This document shows, in pieces, positions 40,421 to 48,798 of a DNA stretch of 64,000 bases. The translations under genes were made by a program, and so were the position numbers. This stretch comes from Streptomyces sp. R302 (GTDB taxonomy: Bacteria; Actinomycetota; Actinomycetes; Streptomycetales; Streptomycetaceae). Each line of letters begins with the position of its first letter. Positions within the stretch are counted from its first letter, which is position 1. The stretch is from the NCBI RefSeq assembly GCF_012927245.1, contig NZ_JABBGE010000006.1, forward strand, positions 248,001 to 312,000. Direction: 5' to 3'. Under the pieces are notes generated by a model. That model was given only the letters and a program-made list of their open reading frames with translations, had not been told where the DNA came from and ran no database searches.

Positions 40421-42466
40421 ATGACTTCCGGCACCCACCCCGAGGTCGCCGCCCTCCTCGCGCGCGCCCACCGCCTCGGCGCCGACCCGACCGTCACCAA
40501 CTACGCCGGCGGCAACGCCTCGGCGAAGGGCTCCGCCACCGACCCGGCCACCGGCGGGGACGTGGAGCTGATGTGGGTGAAGGGCTCCGGGGGCGACCTC
40601 GGCACCCTCACCGAGGACGGGCTCGCCGTCCTCCGGCTCGACCGGCTGCGCGCCCTCGCCTCCGTCTACCCGGGGGTGGAGCGCGAGGACGAGATGGTCG
40701 CCGCCTTCGACCACTGCCTGTACGGGAGGGGCGGCGCGGCCCCCTCCATCGACACCGCCATGCACGGCCTGGTCGACGCGCCCCACGTCGACCATCTCCA
40801 CCCCGACGCGGGCATCGCCCTGGCCTGCGCCGCCGACGGCGAGAAGCTGACGGCGGAGTGCTTCGGCGCCACGGTGGCGTGGGTGCCGTGGCGGCGGCCC
40901 GGATTCCAGCTCGGGCTCGACATCGCCGCCGTCCGGGCCGCCCACCCGGAGGCCGTCGGCTGCGTCCTCGGCGGGCACGGCATCACCGCCTGGGGCGCCA
41001 CCTCCGAGGAGTGCGAGCGCAACGCGCTGCACATCGTCCGCACCGCCGAGGCCTTCCTCGCCGAGCGGGGCCGCCCGGAGCCGTTCGGGCCGGTCGTCGA
41101 CGGGTACGAGCCGCTGCCGGAGCGGCTGCGCCGGGAGCGGGCCGCCGCGCTCGCCCCGTACGTCCGCGCCCTCGCCTCCCAGGACCGGCCGCAGGTCGGC
41201 CACTTCACCGACTCCGGGACCGTCCTCGACTTCGTGTCCCGCGCCGGACACCCGCGCCTCGCCGCCCTCGGCACCTCCTGCCCCGACCACTTCCTGCGCA
41301 CCAAGGTGCGGCCGCTCGTCCTCGACCTGCCGCCCACCGCCCCCCTCGACGAGACGGTGGCCAGGCTGCGGGAGCTGCACGCCGACTACCGCGAGGAGTA
41401 CGCCGCCTACTACCACCGGCACGCGCTGCCGGACTCGCCGCCGATGCGGGGCGCCGACCCGGCGATCGTGCTCGTGCCCGGGGTCGGCATGTTCTCCTTC
41501 GGCAAGGACAAGCAGACGGCCCGCGTGGCGGGCGAGTTCTACGTCAACGCGATCAACGTGATGCGCGGCGCCGAGGCGGTGTCGGCGTACTCCCCGATCG
41601 AGGAGGCGGAGAAGTTCCGCATCGAGTACTGGGAGCTGGAGGAGGCCAAGCTGCGGCGGCTGCCGAGGCCGAAGCCCCTGGCGACCCGGGTGGCGCTGGT
41701 GACCGGCGCGGGCAGCGGCATCGGGCGGGCGATCGCGGCGCGGCTCGCGGCCGAGGGAGCGTGCGTGGTCGTGGCGGACGTGAACGCCGGCAGCGCGGCG
41801 GAGGTCGCGGCCGAACTCGGCGGGCCCGACCGGGCGGTGGCCGTGACGGTGGACGTCACGGACGAGACGGCGATCGAAGCCGCTTTCCGGGAGGCGGTGT
41901 TGGCCTTCGGCGGCGTCGACCTGGTGGTCAACAACGCCGGGATCTCGATCTCCAAGCCGCTCCTGGAGACCACGGCGGAGGACTGGGACCTCCAGCACGC
42001 CATCATGGCCAGGGGCTCCTTCCTGGTCTCCCGCGAGGCGGCCCGGGTGATGACCGCCCAGGGCCTGGGCGGCGACATCGTGTACATCGCGTCGAAGAAC
42101 GCGGTCTTCGCCGGCCCGAACAACATCGCCTACTCCGCCACCAAGGCCGACCAGGCCCATCAAGTACGGCTGCTGGCCGCCGAGTTGGGTGAGCACGGGA
42201 TCCGGGTGAACGGCGTGAACCCGGACGGGGTGGTGCGCGGTTCGGGGATCTTCGCCGGCGGCTGGGGGGCGCGGCGGGCGGCGACGTACGGCATCGAGGA
42301 GGAGAAGCTGGGCGAGTTCTACGCCCAGCGGACGCTGCTGAAGCGGGAGGTGCTGCCGGAGCACGTGGCGAACGCCGTCTTCGCGCTCACCGGCGGGGAC
42401 CTCACCCACACGACCGGTCTGCACGTGCCCGTCGACGCGGGCGTCGCCGCGGCCTTCCTGCGATGA
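40421..42466 (+). CDS. Bifunctional rhamnulose-1-P aldolase / lactaldehyde dehydrogenase
   Basis: A 681-residue fusion (RhaEW type). The first 420 residues are a class II aldolase/adducin domain: TNYAGGNASAKG, VDHLHPDAGIALA with metal-binding histidines, and LGGHGITAWG. The rest is a short-chain dehydrogenase: VTGAGSGIGRAIA and NNAGIS, with catalytic serine in IASKNA and YSATKAD supplying tyrosine and lysine. The aldolase splits L-rhamnulose 1-phosphate to DHAP and L-lactaldehyde; the dehydrogenase oxidises the aldehyde to L-lactate. It lies 45 bases after rhaI and overlaps rhaB by four bases. Confidence 0.93.
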   Translation: MTSGTHPEVAALLARAHRLGADPTVTNYAGGNASAKGSATDPATGGDVELMWVKGSGGDLGTLTEDGLAVLRLDRLRALASVYPGVEREDEMVAAFDHCLYGRGGAAPSIDTAMHGLVDAPHVDHLHPDAGIALACAADGEKLTAECFGATVAWVPWRRPGFQLGLDIAAVRAAHPEAVGCVLGGHGITAWGATSEECERNALHIVRTAEAFLAERGRPEPFGPVVDGYEPLPERLRRERAAALAPYVRALASQDRPQVGHFTDSGTVLDFVSRAGHPRLAALGTSCPDHFLRTKVRPLVLDLPPTAPLDETVARLRELHADYREEYAAYYHRHALPDSPPMRGADPAIVLVPGVGMFSFGKDKQTARVAGEFYVNAINVMRGAEAVSAYSPIEEAEKFRIEYWELEEAKLRRLPRPKPLATRVALVTGAGSGIGRAIAARLAAEGACVVVADVNAGSAAEVAAELGGPDRAVAVTVDVTDETAIEAAFREAVLAFGGVDLVVNNAGISISKPLLETTAEDWDLQHAIMARGSFLVSREAARVMTAQGLGGDIVYIASKNAVFAGPNNIAYSATKADQAHQVRLLAAELGEHGIRVNGVNPDGVVRGSGIFAGGWGARRAATYGIEEEKLGEFYAQRTLLKREVLPEHVANAVFALTGGDLTHTTGLHVPVDAGVAAAFLR

Positions 42467-42495
42467 GCGCTCTTCCTGCGAGCGCCCTTCCTGCG
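42455..42495 (+). repeat. TTCCTGCG duplication at aldolase/rhaB junction
   Basis: TTCCTGCG occurs at 42455, 42473 and 42488, each followed by A-GAGCG-like sequence. The duplication spans the overlapping stop and start and produces the repeated SALPA of the rhaB N-terminus. Confidence 0.6.
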
Positions 42496-43983
42496 ACGAG
42501 CGGACGCACGGGCCGGTTCGCGGCGGCCGATCTGGGGGCCACCAGCGGGCGGGTCATGGTCGGCCGGGTCGGTCCCGGCGTCCTCGAACTCACCGAGGCG
42601 CACCGCTTCCCCAACGTGCCGGTCCGGCTGCCGGACGGGTTGCGCTGGGACGCGCTCGGCCTCTTCCAGGGGATCCTGGACGGGTTGCGGACGGCGGCCC
42701 GCTCGGGACCGGTGGACTCCGTCGGGGTGGACACCTGGGCGGTCGACCACGGGCTGCTCGACGCCGACGGGGCGCTGCTCGGCGCCCCGTTCCACTACCG
42801 GGACGCGCGGACGGACGGGGTCGCGGAGGGGGTGTGGGAGCGGGTCGGGGGTGCGGCGGAGCTGTACCGTACGACCGGGCTCCAGCACCTGCCGTTCAAC
42901 ACGGTCTTCCAGTTGGCCGCAGCCGCCGGTTCCGCCCAACTCGCGGCGGCTCGGACGCTGTTGCTCATGCCTGATCTGTTCACGTACTGGCTGGCGGGGA
43001 CGGTCGGGGCGGAGGAGACGAACGCGTCGACGACCGGCTTGTTCGACGTCCGCACCGGCACCTGGGCGACGGGGCTGCTCGGCCGCCTGGGCGTCGATCC
43101 GGGGCTGCTGCCGGTGCTGCGGGCGCCCGGCGATCCGGCGGGGACGCTGCTGCCGTACGTGTCGGCGCACACCGGGCTTCCGGCGGGCACGCCGGTCACG
43201 GCGGTCGCCTCGCACGACACGGCGTCGGCGGTGGTGGCGGTGCCCGCCACCGGGGCCGGGGCCGTCGCGTTCGTGTCGTGCGGCACCTGGTCGCTCGCCG
43301 GGCTCGAACTGCCGGGCCCGGTGCTGACGGAGGAGGCCCGGGCGGCGAACTTCACCAACGAGCGGGGCGTCGACGGCACGGTGCGGTTCCTGCGGAACGT
43401 GATGGGCCTGTGGCTGTGGGAGGAGTGCCGCCGGACCTGGGAGGGGCGGGGGCACCGGGTGGACCTGCCGGCACTGCTCGAACGGGCCGCCCAGGAGCGG
43501 CCGTTCCGGTCGCTGGTCGATCCGGACGCGCCGGAGTTCCTGGCGCCCGGGGACATGCCGGGGAGGATCGCGGCGTACTGCCGGCGCACCGGGCAGCCGG
43601 TGCCGGAGTCCCCGGCGGCGGTGCTGCGCTGTGTCCTGGAGTCGCTGGCCGTGGCGCACCGGCGCGCCCTGCGGGAGGCGGGCGCGCTGGCCGGGCGGGA
43701 GGTCCGCCGGGTCCACCTCGTGGGCGGCGGGGCACGGAACGCGCTGCTGTGCCAGTGGACGGCGGACGCGACCGGGCTGCCGGTGACGGCCGGCCCGGTG
43801 GAGGCCACGGCACTGGGGAACGTGCTGGTGCAGGCGCGGGCCGCGGGCCTGGTGGGGGATCTGGCGTCCGTGCGTCGCCTGGTCGTCGGGACGCAGCCCC
43901 TGCGACACTACGAGCCGCAGGGCGACGGTTCCGCCTGGGACCGGGCCGCCGCCCGATTCGACCCGTCCCCGAGGAACTGCTGA
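42463..43983 (+). CDS. rhaB: Rhamnulokinase
   Basis: A 506-residue FGGY-family kinase of the RhaB branch. AADLGATSGRVMVGRV near the N-terminus is the phosphate-binding DLGATSGR motif. It continues with LRWDALGLFQGILDGL, VDTWAVDHGLL, AFVSCGTWSLAGLE and VHLVGGGARNALLCQWTADAT. It phosphorylates L-rhamnulose for the aldolase. ATG 42463 overlaps the upstream stop as ATGA. The first residues MSALPASALPATSG come from a local duplication and are probably not functional. Confidence 0.93.
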   Translation: MSALPASALPATSGRTGRFAAADLGATSGRVMVGRVGPGVLELTEAHRFPNVPVRLPDGLRWDALGLFQGILDGLRTAARSGPVDSVGVDTWAVDHGLLDADGALLGAPFHYRDARTDGVAEGVWERVGGAAELYRTTGLQHLPFNTVFQLAAAAGSAQLAAARTLLLMPDLFTYWLAGTVGAEETNASTTGLFDVRTGTWATGLLGRLGVDPGLLPVLRAPGDPAGTLLPYVSAHTGLPAGTPVTAVASHDTASAVVAVPATGAGAVAFVSCGTWSLAGLELPGPVLTEEARAANFTNERGVDGTVRFLRNVMGLWLWEECRRTWEGRGHRVDLPALLERAAQERPFRSLVDPDAPEFLAPGDMPGRIAAYCRRTGQPVPESPAAVLRCVLESLAVAHRRALREAGALAGREVRRVHLVGGGARNALLCQWTADATGLPVTAGPVEATALGNVLVQARAAGLVGDLASVRRLVVGTQPLRHYEPQGDGSAWDRAAARFDPSPRNC

Positions 43984-44699
43984 TGCGCGTCGCCCTCTTC
44001 GTCACCTGCGTCAACGACGCCGTCTTCCCGTCGACGGGGGTGGCCACGGTACGGCTGCTCGAACGGCTGGGCGTGGACGTGGACTTCCCGGCGGCGCAGA
44101 CCTGCTGCGGGCAGCCCCAGTTCAACACCGGCTACCGGCGGGAGACCGGGCCGCTGGTGCGGCGCACGGTCCGCGCCTTCGAGGGGTACGACCACGTGGT
44201 CGTCCCGTCGGGTTCGTGCGCGGCGATGGTCCGCCACCACTACCCGGCCTTCGGTCCGGAGGCGGCGGCGCTCGGGCCGCGCACGTACGAGCTGACGGAG
44301 TTCCTGGTCGACGTGCTGGGCGTGACGGACGTCGGCGCCTGGTTCCCGCACAGGGTCACGTACCACCCGTCCTGTCACGGCCTGCGGACGCTGGGCCTGG
44401 GCGAGCGGCCGCGCCGGCTCCTGGAGGCGGTGAAGGGCCTGGAGCTGGTGGAGCTGCCGGGGGCGGAGGAGTGCTGCGGCTTCGGCGGCACCTTCGCGGT
44501 GAAGAACCCGGACGTGTCGGCGGCGATGGGAGCGGACAAGGTGGCGAACGCGGTGTCGACCGGCGCCGGGGTGCTGTGCGGCGCGGACAACTCGTGTCTG
44601 CTGCACGTCGGCGGCATGCTGAGCCGGCAGGGGGCGCCGCTGCGGGCGGTGCACCTGGCGGAGATCCTGGCGAGCACGGAAGAGGAGCCCTGGACGTGA
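43983..44699 (+). CDS. lutA: L-lactate oxidation subunit, CCG-domain iron-sulphur protein
   Basis: A 238-residue cysteine-rich protein of the LutA/YkgE/GlcF-like family, with two CCG half-domains: AQTCCGQPQFNTGY and later YHPSCHGLR followed by EECCGFGGTF. It forms the LutABC complex that oxidises L-lactate to pyruvate. ATG 43983 shares its A with the rhaB stop (TGATG). Placement behind the rhamnose genes lets it use lactate made from lactaldehyde. Confidence 0.92.
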   Translation: MRVALFVTCVNDAVFPSTGVATVRLLERLGVDVDFPAAQTCCGQPQFNTGYRRETGPLVRRTVRAFEGYDHVVVPSGSCAAMVRHHYPAFGPEAAALGPRTYELTEFLVDVLGVTDVGAWFPHRVTYHPSCHGLRTLGLGERPRRLLEAVKGLELVELPGAEECCGFGGTFAVKNPDVSAAMGADKVANAVSTGAGVLCGADNSCLLHVGGMLSRQGAPLRAVHLAEILASTEEEPWT

Positions 44700-46156
44700 G
44701 CGGTGTGTTCGTCGGAATGCCGGCCTTCCCGGAGGCCGCGCGGTCGGCGGTGCGGGACGAGCGGCTGCGGCGCAATCTGCGGCACGCCACGCACACGATC
44801 CGCGACAAGCGGGCGCGGGCGGTCGCGGAGTTGGACGACTGGGCCGAGCTGCGGGAGGCGGGGAAGCGGATCAAGGACCGGACGCTCCGTCACCTCGACA
44901 CGCATCTCCTGCGGTTGGAGGAGGCGGTGACGGCGGCGGGCGGCACGGTGCACTGGGCGGCGGACGCGGCGGAGGCCAATCGGATCGTCGCCGAGCTGGT
45001 GAGGGCGACCGGCGAGACGGAGGTCGTGAAGGTCAAGTCGATGGCCACGCAGGAGATCGGGCTCAACGAGGCACTTGAGGCCGAGGGGATCCGCGCGTAC
45101 GAGACCGACCTGGCCGAGCTGATCGTGCAGCTGGGCGAGGACCGGCCCTCGCACATCCTCGTTCCCGCCATCCATCGCAACCGGGGCGAGATCCGCGACA
45201 TCTTCCGTACGGAGATGGGCCGTTGGGGACGTCCGGCGCCGGAGGGGCTGTCCGACTCCCCCGCCGAGCTCGCGGAGGCGGCCCGGCTGCACCTGCGGGA
45301 GAAGTTCCTGCGGGCGAAGGTCGGGATCTCCGGGGCGAACTTCATGGTCGCCGAGACCGGCACGCTCGTGGTCGTGGAGTCGGAGGGCAACGGACGGATG
45401 TGCCTCACCCTCCCCGAGACGCTGATCTCGGTGGTGGGCGTGGAGAAGGTGGTGCCGGAGTGGCGGGACCTGGAGGTCTTCCTGCAGACGCTCCCCCGCT
45501 CCTCGACGGCCGAGCGGATGAACCCGTACACGAGCATGTGGACGGGGACGACGGACGCCGACGGGCCGCGGACCTTCCACCTGGTCCTTCTCGACAACGG
45601 CCGCACCGACGTCCTCGCCGACGAGGTCGGCCGGCAGGCGCTGCGCTGCATCCGCTGCTCGGCCTGCCTGAACGTGTGCCCGGTGTACGAGCGGGCGGGC
45701 GGGCACGCGTACGGCTCCGTCTACCCGGGGCCGATCGGCGCGATCCTCACCCCGCAGCTGCGCGGCACCGCGAGCGAGGTGGACGCCTCCCTGCCGTACG
45801 CCTCCTCGCTGTGCGGGGCCTGCTACGAGGTGTGCCCGGTCGCCATCGACATCCCGGAGGTGCTCGTGCACCTGCGGGAGAAGGTCGCCGACCGGGGCGG
45901 GAAGGGGCACCGACTGGAGCGGGCCGGGATGAGGGCGGCCGGCTGGGTGCTCGACCACCCCGGCGTCCTGGCGGCGGGCGAGCGGGTCGCGTCGAAGACC
46001 CGCAAGCTGCACCCCAGGAAGCTGCCGGGGCCTGGTGTCGGCCCGTGGACGGACCACAGGGACCTGCCCGTCCTGCCCGCCGAACCCTTCCGTGACTGGT
46101 GGAAGAAGAACCGCACGGGAGACCGCACGGAAGACCGCACAGGAGACCGCTCATGA
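44696..46156 (+). CDS. lutB: L-lactate oxidation iron-sulphur subunit
   Basis: A 486-residue protein. A LUD domain (residues about 60-290) includes VKSMATQEIGLNEALE and ISGANFMVAETGTLVVVESEGNGRM. It is followed by two 4Fe-4S motifs, CIRCSACLNVCP and CGACYEVCPV, and the C-terminal LutB extension ending FRDWWKKN. The start is GTG 44696, overlapping lutA as GTGA, with GAGGAG upstream. The last 13 residues (RTGDRTEDRTGDR) come from a 12-bp tandem repeat and also supply the ribosome site of lutC. Confidence 0.93.
   Translation: MSGVFVGMPAFPEAARSAVRDERLRRNLRHATHTIRDKRARAVAELDDWAELREAGKRIKDRTLRHLDTHLLRLEEAVTAAGGTVHWAADAAEANRIVAELVRATGETEVVKVKSMATQEIGLNEALEAEGIRAYETDLAELIVQLGEDRPSHILVPAIHRNRGEIRDIFRTEMGRWGRPAPEGLSDSPAELAEAARLHLREKFLRAKVGISGANFMVAETGTLVVVESEGNGRMCLTLPETLISVVGVEKVVPEWRDLEVFLQTLPRSSTAERMNPYTSMWTGTTDADGPRTFHLVLLDNGRTDVLADEVGRQALRCIRCSACLNVCPVYERAGGHAYGSVYPGPIGAILTPQLRGTASEVDASLPYASSLCGACYEVCPVAIDIPEVLVHLREKVADRGGKGHRLERAGMRAAGWVLDHPGVLAAGERVASKTRKLHPRKLPGPGVGPWTDHRDLPVLPAEPFRDWWKKNRTGDRTEDRTGDRS
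46109..46150 (+). repeat. 12-bp tandem repeat at lutB/lutC junction
   Basis: Units of the form ACCGCACGGGAG repeat at 12-bp steps three and a half times (46109-46150), in frame with lutB, giving Arg-Thr-Gly/Glu-Asp units. The GGAG of the last unit is the lutC ribosome site. Confidence 0.65.
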
Positions 46157-46785
46157 GCCAGAACTCCCGCGAGCGGATCCTCGCCAGGATCCGCTCCGCC
46201 GTCGCGGACGCCCCCGAGGCGCCGGAGGTACCCCGTACGTACCTCACCCGCCACACCCCGGACGACCCGGACGCGGTCCTCGACCTGCTCCACGAGAACC
46301 TCGCCGACTACCGGGCCCACGTCCACCGCGCCGACCGGGACGGACTGCCCGCGCTGATCGCCCGGTTGCTGGAGGAGCGCGGGGCGCGGAGCGTCGCGGT
46401 GCCGGACGGGCTGCCGGACGGATGGCTGGCTGGAGCGGGCGTGGAACGCGTACCGGACACGGCTCTGACCCCCGCCGCCCTGGACGCCGTCGACGCCGTG
46501 GTCACGGGCTGCGCGCTCGCGGTCGCCGAGACCGGCACGATCGTCCTGGACGGCGGCCCGGGGCAGGGGCGGCGCGCGCTCACCCTCGTACCGGATCTGC
46601 ACGTGTGCGTCGTCCGCGAGGACCAGGTCGTCGCGTCCGTACCGGAGGCGCTGCCGCGGCTCGACCCGCGGCGGCCGCTGACCTGGATCTCGGGGCCGTC
46701 GGCGACGAGCGACATCGAGCTGGACCGGGTGGAGGGCGTGCACGGGCCCCGGACCCTGGAGGTCGTCCTGGTCCGGGGCGCGTGA
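46153..46785 (+). CDS. lutC: L-lactate oxidation subunit, LUD domain
   Basis: A 210-residue LUD (DUF162) protein. It opens SQNSRERILARIRSAV, then has VDAVVTGCALAVAETGTIVLDGGPGQGRRALTLVPDLHVCVV and SGPSATSDIELDRVEGVHGPRTLEVVLV, the standard LutC ending. ATG 46153 overlaps the lutB stop (ATGA). It completes the lactate oxidase and is the last gene of the rhamnose operon. Confidence 0.93.
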   Translation: MSQNSRERILARIRSAVADAPEAPEVPRTYLTRHTPDDPDAVLDLLHENLADYRAHVHRADRDGLPALIARLLEERGARSVAVPDGLPDGWLAGAGVERVPDTALTPAALDAVDAVVTGCALAVAETGTIVLDGGPGQGRRALTLVPDLHVCVVREDQVVASVPEALPRLDPRRPLTWISGPSATSDIELDRVEGVHGPRTLEVVLVRGA

Positions 46786-46796
46786 CGTACGGCGGA

Positions 46797-46837
46797 GTGG
46801 TCAGGCGGCAGTGGTCAGGCGGCAGTGGTCAGGCGGA
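46797..46837. repeat. 14-bp tandem repeat at LacI gene end
   Basis: GTGGTCAGGCGGCA is present at 46797-46810 and 46811-46824, and as 13 bases at 46825-46837. The stop codon of the minus-strand LacI gene lies in the last unit, so the duplication extends beyond the gene end. Confidence 0.8.
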
Positions 46838-47854
46838 GTCGCGGATCACCAGTTCCGTGGGGAGGATGACGGTCGCCGGGTCCTCGCCCGCTATCCGGGC
46901 GAGGAGGGTGCGGACCATCTCGGTGCTGATCCGGTCCCAGGGCTGCCGGATGGTGGTCAGCGGCGGCTGGGAGTTGTGCGCGGCCGGGGAGTCGTCGAAG
47001 CCGCCGACGGCGATGTCCTCGGGGACCCGCCGGCCCGCGCGGGCGAGGATGTCGAGGACGCCCTGGGCCATCAGGTCGGAGGCGACGAAGACGGCGTCGA
47101 CGTCGGGCGCCCGCTCCAGAAGGGTGCGGGCGCCTTCGGCGCCGCTGGCGCGGCTGTAGTCGCCCGTGACGATCAGGTCCTCGTCGGCGGGGAGGCCGCA
47201 CTCGGCGAGGGTCTCGCGGTAGCCGGCGAGCCGTTCGACGCCGCCGGGGGTGTCGAGCGGGCCGGTGACGGTGGCGATGCGGCGGCGCCCGGTGGCGTAC
47301 AGGTGGCGGACCATCTCACGGGCGCCGTCGCGGTCGTCGGCGGCGACGTAGCCGACGCGGGTGGTCTGGCCGAGCGGTTTGCCGCAGGCGACGACGGGGA
47401 CGCCCGCCTCGTGGAGCCGCGCGACGACGGGGTCGCCGGAGTGGCTGGAGACGAGGAGGACGCCGTCGACGTGGCCGGCCTCGATGTAGCGGAGGTTGCG
47501 GCGGCGTTCGTCCTCGGTGCCGGCGATCATCAGGATCAGGGGGATGTCGCGGTCGGCGAGGGCCTGGGTGCAGGCGCGCAGGAGGACGTTGAAGTTGGGG
47601 TCCTCGAAGAAGCGCTCCTGCGGCTCGGTGAGGAGGAAGGCGACGGAGTCGGACTTGCCGGTGATCAGCGAGCGGGCGTGCCGGTTGACGACGTACCCCG
47701 TTCTGCGGATCGCGGCGTCGACGGCCGCCTTGGCCGCGGGGCTGACGTAGTGGCCGCCGTTGAGGACGCGGGAGACGGTGCCGCGCGAGACTCCGGCCTC
47801 GCGGGCCACGTCGTGGATGGTCGCGGGTCGGCGTCTGCTCGCTGCTGTGCTCAT
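46829..47854 (-). CDS. LacI family repressor of the galactan genes
   Basis: A 341-residue LacI protein. The helix-turn-helix is in PATIHDVAREAGVSRGTVSRVLNGGHYVSP, and the core has VAFLLTEPQERFFEDPNFN, VGYVAADDRDGAREMV and IAVGGFDDSPAAH. It is the last gene of the minus-strand operon with the ABC importer (29 bases after the inner permease). The palindromes at 51101 and 51191 are its probable operators. It would respond to galactose or galactobiose; this is inferred from the locus. Confidence 0.92.
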   Translation of the reverse strand: MSTAASRRRPATIHDVAREAGVSRGTVSRVLNGGHYVSPAAKAAVDAAIRRTGYVVNRHARSLITGKSDSVAFLLTEPQERFFEDPNFNVLLRACTQALADRDIPLILMIAGTEDERRRNLRYIEAGHVDGVLLVSSHSGDPVVARLHEAGVPVVACGKPLGQTTRVGYVAADDRDGAREMVRHLYATGRRRIATVTGPLDTPGGVERLAGYRETLAECGLPADEDLIVTGDYSRASGAEGARTLLERAPDVDAVFVASDLMAQGVLDILARAGRRVPEDIAVGGFDDSPAAHNSQPPLTTIRQPWDRISTEMVRTLLARIAGEDPATVILPTELVIRDSA

Positions 47855-47883
47855 GCTGTGTGTTTCCCCTCGATCCCCTGTGC

Positions 47884-48798
47884 TCAGGACTTTACGGCGC
47901 CGGACAGCAGGTCGAGGCTCCAGAACCGCTGGATGACGAGGAAGAGGGCGATCAGGGGGACGACGGCGAGGAGCGCGCCGGTGATGACGAGGGTGTAGAG
48001 GGCGGGCTGGCTGGCGCCCTGCTTGAGGAGGGTGAAGAGGCCGACGGTCATGGGGAACTTCTCGTCGTCGCCGAGCATGATGAACGGCAGCAGGAAGTTG
48101 TTCCAGATGGCGACGAACTGGAAGAGGAAGATCGTCACCAGGCCGGGGGCGAGCATGGGGACGGCGATCCGGCTGAAGATCCGCCATTCGCCGGCGCCGT
48201 CGACGCGGCCGGCCTCGACGAGCTCCATCGGGATGGCGGCCTCGGCGTAGATGCGGCCGAGGTAGACGCCGTACGGGGAGAGGATCAGCGGCAGCAGCAC
48301 GGAGGCGTAGCTGCCGGTGAGGTCGGCCTCGGCCATGAGCAGGTACTGGGGGATGGCGAGGATGACCGGGGGCATGAGGACGCCGGTGAGCATGACGTTG
48401 AAGAAGAGCTCGCGGCCGCGGAAGCGGTAGACGGCGAGGGCGTAGCCGGCGAAGGCGGAGACGACGGTCGACAGGAGGGCGCCGAGGCCGGCGTAGAGGA
48501 CGGAGTTGCCCATCCACTTCCAGTAGATGCCGTCGCGGTAGGAGGTGAGTTCGCCGAGGTTGTCGGCGAGGCCGCTGCCGGGGAGGAAGGTGAAGGTGGA
48601 GAAGAGTTCGTCGTCGGCCTTGGTGGCGGCGACGACGACCCAGGCGACGGGGAGCAGGCAGTAGAGGGCGCCGAGGATCAGGGCGGCGGTGGGCAGCAGC
48701 GCGGTGCGGCGGGGGCGCGGGGGTCCCTGCGGGACGCCGGGGGTGCTGCCGGCGGCCGGGGCGGCCTCGCGGAGCGTCGGGGAGGCGAGCCCGGTCAT
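47884..48798 (-). CDS. Sugar ABC transporter permease (MalG type)
   Basis: A 304-residue inner-membrane component with six helices. The ATPase-contact loop AAIPMELVEAGRVDGAGEWRIFSRIAVPML is the EAA motif of the MalG family. ATG 48798 overlaps the stop of the first permease as ATGA. It imports oligosaccharides with the permease and binding protein encoded upstream. No ATPase gene is here; Streptomyces sugar importers usually share the MsiK ATPase. Confidence 0.93.
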   Translation of the reverse strand: MTGLASPTLREAAPAAGSTPGVPQGPPRPRRTALLPTAALILGALYCLLPVAWVVVAATKADDELFSTFTFLPGSGLADNLGELTSYRDGIYWKWMGNSVLYAGLGALLSTVVSAFAGYALAVYRFRGRELFFNVMLTGVLMPPVILAIPQYLLMAEADLTGSYASVLLPLILSPYGVYLGRIYAEAAIPMELVEAGRVDGAGEWRIFSRIAVPMLAPGLVTIFLFQFVAIWNNFLLPFIMLGDDEKFPMTVGLFTLLKQGASQPALYTLVITGALLAVVPLIALFLVIQRFWSLDLLSGAVKS

